64,000 nt of DNA from Brachionus manjavacas (GCA_019054805.1 JAHQIY010000013.1:744001-808000), one strand, 5' to 3'. Positions 1-11,575 are shown, counted from the first letter of the stretch. Translations and numbers: made by a program. The notes: generated from the letters alone by a model not told the origin.

Positions 1-2
1 AA

Positions 3-218
3 TTTTTTACGTCACTATTTTCTGATGATGGTCTAAAAAAACTTAAAGCTTCTTTATTTTCTTATAAGATTAATTTAAAATGTGACATTTGTAATGAATA
101 CTTTAATTTGAAGGAATATGTTAAAATTTGTTCGATTTGTTATAAAAATTTTCATCTTAAATGTTCTGATAGTCTTAAATCGACTAAATTGTGGACTTGT
201 AATTTTTGTGAAAAATAG
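3..218 (+). CDS. C-terminal PHD-type zinc finger, 5' end outside window
   Basis: The open frame enters from the left edge and stops at 216-218. It encodes about 71 residues with the cysteine/histidine pattern of a PHD finger: CDIC, then CSIC, then FHLKC, then W-T-C-N-F-C just before the stop. The Trp two residues before the last cysteine pair is typical of PHD fingers. A PHD finger at the very end of a protein is known both in host chromatin proteins and in ORF1 of CR1-like LINEs, and LINE debris is abundant here, so either origin is possible. No second ORF follows within 1 kb. The zinc finger is clear; the identity of the protein is not. Confidence 0.55.
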   Translation, partial: FFTSLFSDDGLKKLKASLFSYKINLKCDICNEYFNLKEYVKICSICYKNFHLKCSDSLKSTKLWTCNFCEK

Positions 219-369
219 CTTACTTTTTTTTTTTTTTAAATTAATTTACTAATTTTATATTTTTTTTTATTTTAAATAAAATTTTACCAGAAACTTTGTT
301 TTTTTACTTTTCATTCATTTTTTAGAATAAAACGCACAAATACTAAAAATGTGTATTAGGAAATTTGTG

Positions 370-1175
370 TGTAACGCAGCAACTCTCTTTCTACAAATAA
401 TTACGTAATTACATTTCAAATTTTAACATGCTTAAGTATTGAGTTTTAAAGAAACAACGTAATTTCAAAATTTCAAAAAAGTTAAATAGAAAAAAAAACT
501 TGCCACTTTGTAAATAAAATATAAAATTTTCATTTAACTTAAGAAAAAAAAAAATTATAACTAATATTATTAACAAAAACTGTTAAAAAATTGTGGTTTA
601 TGGTTTCTCTTCATTTAACAATAATTTTAAAGTTCTCTTTGCTGTATTGTACTACTTATTAAGGTCGGCATCGCTAGTCGTGTGATTTTGCTTTTTTGAC
701 CTCGGTTAACTTGAGTTGTTGAATTTGTCTCAACTAGACCAGAGCTTGTCGTTGACTTCAATAGTCCAAGTATTCTATTCGGACATAACTCATTTTTCCC
801 GAAATCTATTTCTCTATTAATTTAGGCTAATCTTTAAAAAAAAATATTAATTAATCAAATTAATTAATTGAGAAAAGTCTAATTTGTCAGAAAAAAGATG
901 GTTATTTTTTTTCAATGATAATGATATTTCGGCCAGGCTTGTTTTTAAGTCACAAGTTTAAGCCAAAGTCACTAAAGCCAATTTTTTACTTGATTTAAAT
1001 AATCTTGAATTTTTGATCGACGGGAAGAGAAAAATAAATAAAATTTCTACAATTGCTATTGCAAACTAAGATAAGATTAACTTGAAAAAAATTTAAAGCA
1101 TTTTTGCTTTCTAAATATTACTCAAACATAGATTCAAAGTTCATGCAAGGTTCAAATAGTGACTAAGCCCTTATT
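370..1175 (+). repeat. Dispersed repeat, copy 1 (inverted partner at 37155-38030)
   Basis: From about 530 to 1175 this stretch reappears as a reverse complement at 37155-38030, with long near-identical runs (for example the CTCAACTAGAC and GATCGACGGGAAG segments). The left part, about 370-490, reappears inverted at 48475-48595. Inside, about 930-1090 looks like a nested hAT-type MITE starting CAGGCTTGTTTTTAAGTC, the same terminus as the MITE at 22677. No coding capacity was seen. Confidence 0.75.
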
Positions 1176-1796
1176 GATTATTAAAATTCAAATCTTTTAT
1201 GATCAAAAAATTTTTAAAATTACATTGTGCAAAATTTAGATAATTTTTAATCCATTTTATTAATTAATTAATTATATGAAAGAATTTAAAAAAATCATTT
1301 GAAAAAATAGCATAAAATTTGAGTCAAAAACAACACTTTTTCAAAGAGCTGTTGTCTTTGGTTCATTGCATTGCAATATTTTTTACAGGCAATAAATATA
1401 ATGTTAAATTTATTTTGATTATATAACCTAATCTGACATTTTTTTTATCTTCATTAGAACACAATTTTTTTGATGGAGTAGATTTAGATAAATTTTCAAC
1501 CGAATTTTTTTTTTGGTTATTATTATGAAACTTCTAAACAAAGAATGTAGTGATCGAACTAATTAAAATTTTTAACTCAAAACAGAGAGATGAGATAGCA
1601 TCTAAAATAGTGCAATTGGTGAGATATGATGCCTAGAGTAGTAAAATCTAAGCTTTATTCAATTTATTTATTAGACGATTTTTACTTTGTTATTTTAAAT
1701 TTTTACAATTTTGCCTTTATTTGACTTTTTTCTTATTTTTCTATTTTTTTATTTTTACTCGATTGTAAACACTTTCTTTCTTTTTTTTTTTGGTTC
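1176..1796. other. AT-rich spacer, nothing recognised
   Basis: Poly-T and poly-A runs and short repeats only. No reading frame or structured repeat that I can support. Confidence 0.6.
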
Positions 1797-1799
1797 GTG

Positions 1800-2262
1800 G
1801 CCCGGTCAATGGTCTACGCAAATGCATTTGTGCATTCTAGTACCATTTTCAGCATTGAAAAATCAAAAATAAGTAAAAAAGCTGACAAGGCACTCTTTTC
1901 TAAACGTGTACTTGCAAAACTTGTTGGGCAAGCTTTCTCATTGAAACAGATCCTTTTTCTTATTCTTGTCTCATCACCTTCATTTATTTTTTTTCCAAAC
2001 AAAACCCGATTTTGATGTATTATCTTCATCTAAAGATTGTCCAGATGCTTTTAGCTCACCATTTGAATAATCAAAAGAGGCTTCGGCAACACTTTCATCT
2101 CCGCATTCATCAATTGTTGAATTTGACAGTTCAATAAAGTCCATTTCAAATCCAAAGTCTTCTTCATAATCACAATCACTGGAAGCATCTAAAATAGCAT
2201 CATTAGCTTTAGTAAACTGTTCAAGGCAAGTAAAGCTGAAACTCGTTTTGACATTTTATTTT
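1800..2262 (-). pseudogene. piggyBac-like transposase remnant
   Basis: On the minus strand an acidic stretch rich in D, E and S (about 2240-2010) runs into a sequence of the form ...SALSAFLLIFDFSMLKMVLECTNAFA (quoted in part: LLIFDFSMLKMVLECTNAFA). This resembles the start of the piggyBac DDE domain, where an acidic N-terminal leader is followed by a ...F.lFf...ll..iv..TN.ya block. The two parts are in different frames, joined across a run of A near 2000, and a stop follows at once, so the copy is broken and only its N-terminal third is present. No terminal repeats were found. The assignment rests on motif recognition only. Confidence 0.45.
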
Positions 2263-3485
2263 TATTTTTAAAAGAAAACTTTTTCATTTGATTTTTAAAG
2301 GGGTTTGAAAAAAAACCCTCCGGACATTTATGTAAAAACAAAATTTAATTTTAAATTAGGGGATAAAAGAAAAATTGAAAAATATTTTTTTAAGTTTTTA
2401 TTGACTTAAAAATCAAAAAGAGGTTTGAAAAATTCTTGGTTCTACTTTCGCTCAAAAGCTACTACTCTACAACACTGACTTCAGTCAACTTAAATGTCAT
2501 TAGTTTAACAGTGAACTGGCCCAGTTACAAAGAAAGCGATGAATAATCATTGAAAATTGATAGATGGATCATTAATGAGTTAGCAACCATTTCATCTTAA
2601 TTCATCGATGAAAATTTTTTTTACACATCATTATTAATTTAATTATTAAATGATACTTTTTTAATTGTTAAAATAATTTTTAAGATAATAATAAGCAAAA
2701 ATATAATAAAAAGATTTTTTTTTTCAACTGATTTTGATAATAACAATCACAATTCAAAATTTATCTAGACGTTTGATTCAAGGCGAACATCAATTCACAT
2801 TTTTCTCAATAAAATGACTTTAATTTTTGATTCTATAAATTGCTGATTAATTTTAAAAATTATTTGTTTTTAGTTTTTTTCTATCTAGTCCTACGATTAC
2901 CGCACAACCCCATATAAAATATATATATAATCTGAAACTAGAAAAAATGATGAACAAATTGCAAGTTTTACTTTTTTTAATTTTTTTTTAGAGTTATACG
3001 TCAGAAAAAATTGGCAAAAAACTGTGATTTTTCAAAATTTCCAAAAATAAAAAATTTTTTCTATTTTTGAAAATTATAAGTCTTAGATAAGCTTATTGTA
3101 CTTCATAACATTAATTTTTTTGAAAAATTGAATATTTAGAAAATTAAAATGCCAAAAAACAAACAAAAGATCTGGTGTCTTAGATCTTAAGCAAGGTAGA
3201 GACTCCTAGCGCCGAAAATTTTTTTACTTACCGATTTAATGAATCAACAATTGAGCAAGAATTAACACTAAAAATATCGACTTGCAGAAGTATTGGATGT
3301 ATCAGCCTCATTTCTTTCAGCTATTTGAGTAGAAAATTCTTCTTAACTTGCTGATTATATAATTTTCTTTACTTTTTTCATTATATTGCAAAACATAAAA
3401 TGTTTATCAATTCAAGGTCAATCAATCGGCTAGTGCCTCTGTCCATAAAAGACCAATTAACACTTAAAATATTGGATTAATTCAT
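2263..3485. other. Gene-free AT-rich spacer
   Basis: No supportable gene. Short palindromic and A/T-run sequence, with no family recognised. Confidence 0.6.
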
Positions 3486-3489
3486 TTTT

Positions 3490-4543
3490 AGACTCAAGAT
3501 CATTTAAAGTAAATGTAAATGGTCACATAAGTGATGAATACCATATTACTGCAGTTGTTCCACAAGGCTCGGAAATTAGCCCATTACTTTTTAGTATTTT
3601 TATCAATGATATACCTAAAAGAAATAAAACAAATAGTGAACACTCTCTTCTTTTTGCTGATGACTTGGTCACATTTTATATTTTTAAGAAAAAAGGAAAT
3701 CTATAAAATAAGAAAAACAAATACTTAGACGAACTAGAAAAATGGCTCTTCAAGTGGAAGATGAAAAAATCTGTTGAAAAGTCTTGCTTCATTGTCTTCA
3801 CTAAATATAATAAGGAAATTATTGACTTAAAATTAAAAATATATGATAATAAAATTGAGAGTCAAAAGGAATTAAAAATTTTAGGTATAAAATTTGATTC
3901 AAAATTAACCTTTACCCCAATGGTTGATGAAATAAAACAGAGTTGTAGTTCACGGTTGAACTTAATAAAAATATTGTCAAACAAAAATGGGGTCTTAATT
4001 ATTACACACTAGGAAACCTATATAATCTTTAATCGGATCTATATTTGATTACTCTTTTCCGTGTCTAAATTCATTTTCGGAGACAAACATTAAAAAAATT
4101 CAAGTCTTACAAAACTCAACAGTTCGTTTTAAACTAAAATATGATACTCCTTCAAATATTTTACATCATGAGGCCTTTAATAGACTTATATTCTTAACTG
4201 TCTCGAATCGACTTTTTGAATTGAGCGAAAGATATGTAGGGGGAGGACTGCGTCATTCTGTTCCAGTGGTTGTCAAGCTGGTTGATGAATATAAAGCGGG
4301 TTTCGAATCAAGGTATGTTGAATACCCAACTCCATTGTGTAATTGCTATATTTCTTCTTCCTGAACTGTTCAATACTTAAATACTTTGCACATGTCACCT
4401 CTTACAATTTATCAATTTTTAATTGTCTTTTTATTAGATTTTAACTTATTTTATTTTGTCTTAAATTTTATTTTTATTTTTTTTTAATCTGAAGGAGCTT
4501 TAGCTCGGCACAGATTAAACAAATAAATAAATAAATAAAAAAA
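3490..4543 (+). mobile_element. LINE (family A) reverse transcriptase remnant with 3' tail
   Basis: Frames spell the RT core: VPQGSEISPLLFSIFINDIP, then LLFADDLV (the catalytic ADD box), then a LEKW..KW segment, then LGIKFDSKLTF, and a C-terminal part ELSERYVGGGLRHSVP. The copy is 5'-truncated and broken into several frames. It ends in a conserved 3' tail, GGAGCTTTAGCTCGGCACAG, followed by (AAAT)n. The same tail and C-terminal block recur at 10.9-11.6, 16.7, 18.2, 42.3, 46.3 and 56.9 kb. Family A is jockey/CR1-like in style; the exact clade is not determined. Confidence 0.85.
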
Positions 4544-4629
4544 ATGTCACAAAAAAACAAGGAAAAGGTCACTGCTTTAAATATCACAAAAAAATTTCGA
4601 GGCACCAGCATATAGATAAATTTTTTTTT

Positions 4630-4795
4630 CAAAAGAACCGCTAGTATATGGAATTCGCTGCCAAATCAATTAGTTAAAGTCCCCAGTGTTAGCAACTTTA
4701 AAGCAGGCATTGATTGCTGGATGAGCAGCAGTATGCCTTGTCAGCACACTCGCTGGGTAGCCAGCTACACTCAAAACTACTATTACTACTAACAT
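4630..4795 (+). mobile_element. LINE 3'-end fragment
   Basis: The frame reads IWNSLPNQLVKVPSVSNFKA, the typical end of CR1/jockey-like ORF2 (WN.LP..vv..psv..FK..LD), then a short 3' UTR ending in an ACT-rich tract. It lies directly behind the family A copy. Only about 55 codons remain. Confidence 0.75.
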
Positions 4796-4984
4796 TGTGA
4801 AAAATATCTAGTCGACCCCGATTCGAACTGAACTAAATCATTAATTTTTTTTTGCAAAATATTCAAATTGAACAATTAACAAAATGACCAATTTTTAAAA
4901 GATATTTTTTCTTATTTTAATTATTTCAAAATTCAATAAAAATTTAAAACAAATTATTCTTTTTCTGAATCCATTAACATGCAA

Positions 4985-5062
4985 TATTTGGATTAACGAA
5001 ATCCGATAAAACGAATGGTCTGAATCCAGTTAGATTCGTTTCGTAATACCAAGGTTTGACTG
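4985..5062 (-). mobile_element. pogo/Tigger-like terminal repeat fragment
   Basis: Read from the right end on the minus strand the sequence starts CAGTCAAACCTTGGTATTAC, next to a TA dinucleotide, which is the usual terminus and target of pogo/Tigger elements. The matching opposite end was not found, so this looks like a solo terminus. Confidence 0.45.
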
Positions 5063-5124
5063 TAGAATTTAAAGGCGAGCGTTTCTTTTTTTCACAAAAC
5101 TGTATTTTTTTTTTTTATACAAAT

Positions 5125-6375
5125 CAGTATGAGAGTATTGATCCTGCTTGAGACCATTGATCTAATTACGGAAGCAGTCTCTCATGGTTTTGCTGTGGAT
5201 GTAGTCTATACGGATTTTGCAAAGGCGTTTGATAAAGTTTCTCTCAGGAAACTCTTACACAAGCTTAGATTTTTTGGCCTTGGACAAAGAATTGTTGGGT
5301 GGATTCGTTCATTTTTAACTGGAAGGTCACAAAGAGTCGTTCTTGGTGATGCGAGTTCTAGCTGGGTTGGTGTTGAAAGTGGAGTTCCACAGGGCTCGGT
5401 TTTAGGTCCTCTTCTTTTTGTCATCTACATTAACGTTATGCTAGAGATCATTTTAAATAGTCGTGAAGCATATGCTGATGATACAAAGATTTTATCAGTA
5501 ATAAAAAAATTTGATTCAGTCCTTGAGCTTCAAGACGACATTGATAAAGTTTGCAAATGGTCTGAAGATTGGTCTACTCAGCTTAATGTTGAAAAGTGTA
5601 AAGTTCTTCATTAAGGCCGCAGAAACAAAAAGTTTTATTACTCAATTTATTCTCAGGCACTAAATAAGTCGGATTGTGAAAGGGACTTAGGAATTTACAT
5701 TCAATTTACATTCAAGATGATTTGAAATGGGACACTCAGGTAAAAAATGCAACGTCGAAAGAAAATCGTTTATTAGGAATGATAAGAATATCGTTTAAAT
5801 TTCCTACGCTCGAGTTGATTAGGTTACTATACTGTTCACTTGTCAGACCGCACTTAGAATTAGCTCTTGGTGTCCTTATTTTGAAAAGGATGTGAATGTG
5901 CTGGAAAAAGTACAAAAAAGAGCGTCTAAACTAGTTCATAAACTGAGTCATTTAGATTACTCGGAACGACTATCAAAGTTAAAATTAACAGACTTGAAAA
6001 CAAGAAGAATACGTGGGGATTCGATTCAAATGTTTTAGATAGTTAATGGTATAAAGATTGTGAATTTTACCAACGGGATCAATTATAGTTTAAACACCAA
6101 GATGGAAAATCGAAGATATGAGTTGAGAAGACACAGACAGAACCTTACACGAGAGCAAGTTGGGAGTTGTTTTCTTAGATTTGACTTTTTTATTAACAGG
6201 GTTGTCAATGAGTGGAATAAACTACCGGAAGAAATGATCAACTCAAGGAATACAAACAGTTTCAAAGCAAAACTTGATGTTTGGATGGCGAAACGATTTG
6301 AACCGACTGCTGTAGCTCATTAGAGCTCTGCTTGGTTGACTCCAAGCTGCAGTTAACACTACAACTACTACTAGA
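5125..6375 (+). mobile_element. LINE (family B) reverse transcriptase remnant
   Basis: An open frame from 5129 to 5614 gives TDFAKAFDKV, VESGVPQGSVLGPLLFVIYI, AYADDTKI and LQDDIDKVCKWSEDW, that is RT motifs A to C of a CR1/jockey-type LINE. After breaks, the C-terminal part resumes at 6060-6323 with FINRVVNEWNKLPEEMI and FKAKLD. A 3' UTR with an ACT-rich tail ends near 6375. The 5' half of ORF2 and all of ORF1 are missing. The RT core is well preserved compared with family A, so it may be younger. Confidence 0.9.
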
Positions 6376-6520
6376 GTATTTTAGGATTAAAATTTAAAAA
6401 TGGTTCGAAAATTTAAAGACTATTTAACAAATAATTTTTCATTACCATTCAAAAATTAAGAAACAATAAAGCAAAAAATTAAGAAAGAAATAAAATCAAA
6501 TAATGAGCGAAAAAGAGTTT

Positions 6521-7826
6521 CTAATAAACAAATGCAAATTCTCTTCTGTAACGAACAGCATTTTTTGAACCATTTGAATCTTTGCGCTTCAAATCTATTT
6601 TTTGAACATTCAAATTTTCGGATATAAAACTTGGGTCAATGGTAAAAGTTGCTTTTCTAAATGGCATCGTGTTCAAAAAATAAGTGTCCGGCGAATTGTA
6701 ATGTATCTCAGGTGCACGATCATCTGGCTGTAGCTTGTTCATGTCTATTCTTACGAAATAATTTGGTCGTGGATGCAAAAATTTTCTAATTTTTTATTTA
6801 GTTTTTATTTAAAAAAAAAATCTCAACAAAAACTTACTCTCTTTCGAGCAGATTGCTTTTCCAATTCTCCAGCAAACTTTTTGTCTTGGGTTTTTCGCTC
6901 AAAAACTCACTGTTATTCGAATACTTTGGAGAACATACTTCTGTCCTTGCTCTTAGAAATTCATTTGATTTGAATTTTTCCTCATGGTCGATTTGAGAAT
7001 ACAGAGATTTTGGTCTAACTGAAATGGTTGATTTTGGCCGCTTATTATAGCACAAAAGATGCCCTTGAGATGATCGATTGTTAAATGCAGCGGCAGTTTT
7101 AGGCCGAGTTTTTTTAGGCCTCAAACTATTTTCTTCATTGTCTTTTTGCGAAATTAGAGGCTTTTTCCCAACATTAAAGCTCTCAATTAGACATGGTTCT
7201 ACAATTTCCTTCGAGCATTCTTCATCCATTTTTTCATAATCTAACTTTGGTGGAAAAGACACCAACTGTTTTGCCTTGTTTTCTTTCTCAGTCGAGATTT
7301 GTTGGCTAAACGAAAAGTAAGTGTGTCTTGGTTCTTTTTCGAATAAATTTTTCAATTTCGGTTTGGGTATACTGATGGGAGGTTTTTTAGGCTTCCATTC
7401 ACAAGTAATTGGCGCACTTTTTGATCTCACCAAGACTAAATTTTTTTCAAAATTTACCATAACTTAAAAAAAAAGTCATACCTTCTTCAGTGTTGCTTTC
7501 AGTTGGTTTGTTGGGCAAAGGCTTTTGACACAGAGCCCATGGTGGATCCACTTCGTGCTCATTATTGCCAGTCTTCTTTTCAATTAGCTCTGAATTTGTG
7601 TCTCGAATGAATTCTTTCAAGATCTTTGTCTCTAAAAGAGCATTTTAGGAAAGTTTTGAATAGTAGTTAAATTTTTTTGTTTACCCACAAAACTTTCTTC
7701 CTTCGGGTGTCTTGAACCAAGATTCATATAGACATCTATTGGAGAGCGTTTTGTTTTATCGTCGTCAATTGGAAACCAACCATAAGTGGTTTCTCGCAGC
7801 ACACTGCTTGTTTTTTCTTTGGACAT
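6521..7826 (-). CDS. Unknown conserved-style protein, four exons, 384 aa
   Basis: Model: exons 7685-7826, 7482-7631, 6838-7435 and 6521-6785 (minus), with introns of 53, 46 and 52 nt, all GT..AG. The exons sum to 1155 nt and stay in one frame, which supports the model. The start MSKEKTSSV at 7826 is chosen because the upstream in-frame Met (7880) adds a leader that does not look coding. The N-terminus carries ETTYGWFPIDDD. The middle is lysine- and proline-rich with KTRPKTAAAFNNR and repeated RPKS motifs. The C-terminus has RPNYFVRIDMNKLQ and DTYFLNTMPFRKATFTIDP. No domain is recognised. The short TTYG and RPK/PKT motifs recall ciliary microtubule-associated proteins, but that is only an impression. 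No signal peptide or membrane segment. Confidence 0.75.
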
Positions 7827-7884
7827 TGGTAAAATCTTTTTTTTAAAACTTTTAAAAATTCTAATAATTTTGTTTGGCAAACGG

Positions 7885-9480
7885 AAGAGAACTTATATCA
7901 AAACACTTAATGATGAAAAATAAAAAAATATAAATAATTTCACTAATTTGAGAAAAAAAAAATATTTATATTTTTGCAACTTATAACCATAACAACCATC
8001 ATTGCTGAGAAGAGAAAATAGTAGTGATATTTTTTTGATCAATTCTAAATATAAAACTAAATGAAAAATAAAAAATAAACTCGAAACAATTTTTTGAATG
8101 TCTGAAATAAATTCTCTTTTCAAATCTTATTCTTTTAATGATTTAAAAGTTAAGATCAATTAAAGCATTTTACCTGTAAAATTAATCACCGAATTGGCTT
8201 CTATAAAATAAATTTTTTTTTTAATCTAATCTGAAGTAGTTTCTAAACGAAAAATAATCGTCTATACATTTCAATATTATAAACCGATTTTAATTTTCTT
8301 ACTTAATTCAAAAATTTAAATTTTGCCACTTCGCATTTATTTAATTTCTTAAATAACATTTAACTTCTCTTATCAACTTAACAAAAAAAACTTTTTAAAA
8401 ATTAATAAGCTGATTTTATGTTAAATGCATATATATCGAAAATTTTCTACGGATCATAATTTTATACAGAAAGCAATTATCAAGGTAATATTGAATCTTG
8501 TTGCCGTGGAAATTATTATTAATTTTCCTAGCTTTGGCCAAAATTCATTCCAGAGAGGGCTACATTCAAAATATTATTTATTTATAAAAAATTTAAATCA
8601 AAATAAAAAAAATACAATTTAGAAAGACCATTTATTTTTAATATAATTCAACCTTTTGAAGTAAAATTGACTCAATTGAATTTGATTTGATTACTTTAAA
8701 TTGCTAATATAAATATTTGAAGCAAAATAAAAGTTGTTTTTTTTTAAAATATATTTTATGCATTTTTGATTTTTAAAGAATTTTTGTAAAATTTATTTAT
8801 TATTTATATTTAATTAATTCTAATTATTATTTGTCTGAAGTAATCATTAAAATTTATGCTTTTAAAAAATTTCAATTTAATTTAAATTTGTACTAAATTG
8901 TAGAATAGCAATTGAATTAAATTACAAATAATCAAGAGCCTGAATATTTTTGTCTGACCAACAGACACAATATTTGAAGTGTAAATTTTAAATATAAAAA
9001 CTTTAAAATTTTCTATCTACAATTTGATTTAATTTAACATGATACAATTTTTTGCGTCCGTCCAAGTCAAATCTTGAAAAATTTTATTTTTTTTATTTTC
9101 AAATAAAAACTAAAAACAATCAAACACATTAAAAATTTTGAAATTTTTCAAGGATTTTAGTCTCTTTTAAGCAAAGAGATCAACAGAAATCAAGTGTTTT
9201 TCGGTAAGAAACGAGTATGTGATGGTAAAGGAGACTTAACTTTACCTTATTTTATTGAGTAAAAAAATCATAAACTTATACTTTTTTGTTTACTTTTTTT
9301 GAATAAAATTTTCAGTCTAATGATATTTTTAATTTTTCAATTGACCAGAATTGACAACTTACCCAGTATTTTGGTCCAAAAATTAAAATTACTATTATCA
9401 TACAACTTTTAAAAATTAACATTTAAAAATTGAAATAAAATAAAAAAAACTGAAAAAAAAGAAAGAATGACAAAACTAGA
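7885..9480. other. Gene-free AT-rich spacer
   Basis: Very AT-rich. The short open frames at 7893-8123 and 8425-8622 look like chance frames in A/T runs. No repeat family recognised. Confidence 0.55.
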
Positions 9481-9529
9481 AAATTAGCCAAAAAATTACT
9501 TCTATCCGACCAACTACTTGGTAGACAAC

Positions 9530-10016
9530 TTAATTGACACAAACAAAAAACTTCGCACCATTGTTTCCATCAAAGTGCAAGACTTCAAAAGCGGTGCAAT
9601 ACACTTCTGATCAATGGAAAAATTCAGGTATTAAAAAAAAAAAATTTTCACCAAATCACTTTTGTCCATTACCCAATTGTCAATTTGAGACCAAATTGTC
9701 AAATTTTTGCTAAATGATTTTAAATCCTGAACCAATTTGAAGGCATCAATTGGAACTATTGAGAAAACTGTACTATGTTTATTTGCCTTTACCATCAAAC
9801 TACCTGTCAAATACTTACCATACCCATATAATCCATGCTTCGGGCTCAATCGATACGGATAGTCATAATAGCGAACCAGAGCTCCAAAACGAAACCATTC
9901 ACCAGTAAGAAGATCCACTGTAAAGGCTTATAAATATTTACGAGTGAAAGTATGAGCGAGTCACCTGCTACCAATAAAAATGGTTGTAGAATGAGCAGTA
10001 ACAGTCTTAGTAACAT
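9530..10016 (-). CDS. Putative small secreted protein, four exons, 107 aa
   Basis: Model: exons 9965-10016, 9819-9917, 9660-9755 and 9530-9606 (minus), introns 47, 63 and 53 nt, total 324 nt in one frame. The first exon encodes MLLRLLLLILQPFLLVA, a convincing signal peptide. The mature part has many aromatic residues (RYYDYPYRLSPKHGLYGY), one N-glycosylation site (NLT), two tryptophans near IWSQIDNW, and two cysteines close to the C-terminus (VYC and FVCVN). The 9756-9818 intron has an excellent GTAAGT donor. The last donor is uncertain: splicing at 9651/9652 instead would give a different, less protein-like tail ending at 9514. No family is recognised. It begins 12 nt after the stop of the next gene upstream. 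Confidence 0.45.
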
Positions 10017-10028
10017 TCAGAACACTAT

Positions 10029-10280
10029 TTAATCCCTATTCCTTTTAACACTGAGACCCCAGTAAAATAAACTATTGTGGCCTTGAGAAATATTTTGCAC
10101 TCGTTCCAAATCAAAAGGTATTCTATCTGATTTGACTTGGTGTGCCTTGACATTTCCACATTAAAAATAAAAAAATCAAAATCAAAATCATTTTATGCTT
10201 AAACCAAACTGAAAACCGGCGATAAGATCTGCCTTGAGCACTTTTTCAAGACCTAAGCCGGGTGAATTCAATGCTGGGAC
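10029..10280 (-). CDS. 3' part of an unknown gene
   Basis: The last exon (10029-10145) follows a fair acceptor and encodes 38 residues, including RIPFDLERVQNISQGHN and LFYWGLSVKRNRD, then stops. A further exon probably starts at 10280 behind a clear acceptor (TCTATTGCAG), reading VPALNSPGLGLEKVLKADL; the donor that joins the two is not settled. Base composition is much less AT-rich than the surroundings, which supports coding. The 5' end was not found. The stop lies 12 nt before the ATG of the secreted-protein gene, so the two could also be parts of one transcript. Confidence 0.35.
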
Positions 10281-10559
10281 CTGCAATAGATTTAAGATTA
10301 AGCATTATAAGCCTAAAATAAATTTTCCATTATCCTTTAACTATTTACTTTTAAGGAAGGAAACTTAATAAAAAATAAGGTTTTTTTTATTTAATTATTT
10401 AGACAGTATTGATTTTTTACGAATTTTTTAATTTAAAAAATGAAATATAAATATTCAAATAAAGATAATCTTGCCGAGAATTTCATTGATAGAACTGATT
10501 CTGGGATAATTTTAAATTTTTGGAAATTTGTTTATTTTTTCAAAGTTTTTATTAACAAG

Positions 10560-10627
10560 ATTTCGGAAATATTAGGAGATGCGATGCTCAATGGCAAAAT
10601 GCAGTTAAAGCTACGTTGGAAAGAATG
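10560..10627 (+). CDS. Possible isolated exon
   Basis: A 68-nt stretch of balanced composition lies between an acceptor-like TTTTTATTAACAAG and a donor GTAATT. It reads ISEILGDAMLNGKMQLKLRW. It may belong with the coiled-coil-like frame at 11592-11789, but joining the two at the nearest acceptor gives a stop, so no model is proposed. Confidence 0.2.
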
Positions 10628-10654
10628 GTAATTAAAATTGGACTGTAATTTTTT

Positions 10655-10795
10655 CATTGTATCTAATTCTTTTTTTATTGTATCTAAATAATAAGCTTTC
10701 TAAATATAGTAAATAAATATTTTTTTTAGTATCTAATTATTTTTCTATGTATCAAGATTTTTTTTGTTGTATCTTTAAAAAAAAACGGAAGCAGA
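10655..10795. repeat. Degenerate TGTATCTAA-type short repeats
   Basis: The motif (T)GTATCTAATT or close variants appears about five times, separated by T-rich spacers. It looks like a decayed minisatellite. Confidence 0.4.
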
Positions 10796-10879
10796 ATTTT
10801 TTGACTGTTATTTTTTGGTTCGACAATAAAAACCTCTCTTTCGACCATCTCTTAAGAAGACGCATTGAAATCATGTTAG

Positions 10880-11575
10880 CAATTTAAATGAAGAGGAAAA
10901 AGTCAAATTCTTAGGAATAACATTAGACTCAAAGCTTACATTTAGTCCAATGGTAGATGAATTAAAAGAAGACTGTAATTCTAGGCTTAATTTAATAAAA
11001 TAACTTTCAAATAGAATATGGGGTCTAAAACCAAAAACATTGATAATTGTTACAAATATTTGTTAGGATTGATGTAGATTATTCTTTTCCTTGAAATTAA
11101 TAAGGAAAAGAATAATTTACATCAATCCTATCATCAAAAAATAAAAGTTTTTCAAAATTCAGCAATTCGATCTATTTTGAAGCTAAAATATGATATCCCC
11201 TCCAATATTATAGACCAAGAGACCTTTAATAAACTAAATCTACTAACAGTCTGAAATCGACTCTTTGAGTTGAGCGAGATAGATGCCAGGGCAGGATCGA
11301 GTCATTCTGATCCATTGATCGTCAGACTGGTGGAACAATATAGAGAAGATTTTGAATCAAGATTTATCGAAAATCCAACTTCATTGAGTAATTGCTACCT
11401 AAAAATTTCTTCTTTTTTTTCTGAAATATCTATCTAATATTTAAACATTCAAGTCGATGCAAATTTTTGACTTATTTATCCTTTTTTTTTATTTTATTTC
11501 CTTCTTTTTTTTATATATATTCTCTAGGAGCATTAGCTCGGTACAGAAAAAACAAATAAATAAATAAAATAAAAT
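10880..11575 (+). mobile_element. LINE (family A) remnant with 3' tail
   Basis: The frame KFLGITLDSKLTFSPMVDEL opens the copy. Further on come the C-terminal LFELSE block and ENPTSLSNCYL, and it ends in GGAGCATTAGCTCGGTACAG plus (AAAT)n. It is homologous to 3490-4543. The copy is broken and carries a 28-bp inverted duplication at 11065-11129. Confidence 0.8.
11065..11129. repeat. 28-bp inverted repeat (hairpin) inside a LINE
   Basis: Arm 11065-11092 is the reverse complement of 11102-11129 with a single mismatch and a 9-nt loop. The intact family A sequence has only one arm, so the second was added after insertion. Confidence 0.85.

Noticed and set aside
4805-4840. tRNA-like TTCGAACTGAAC / GTTCGAATC
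   Set aside because: No matching D-arm, anticodon arm or acceptor stem nearby.
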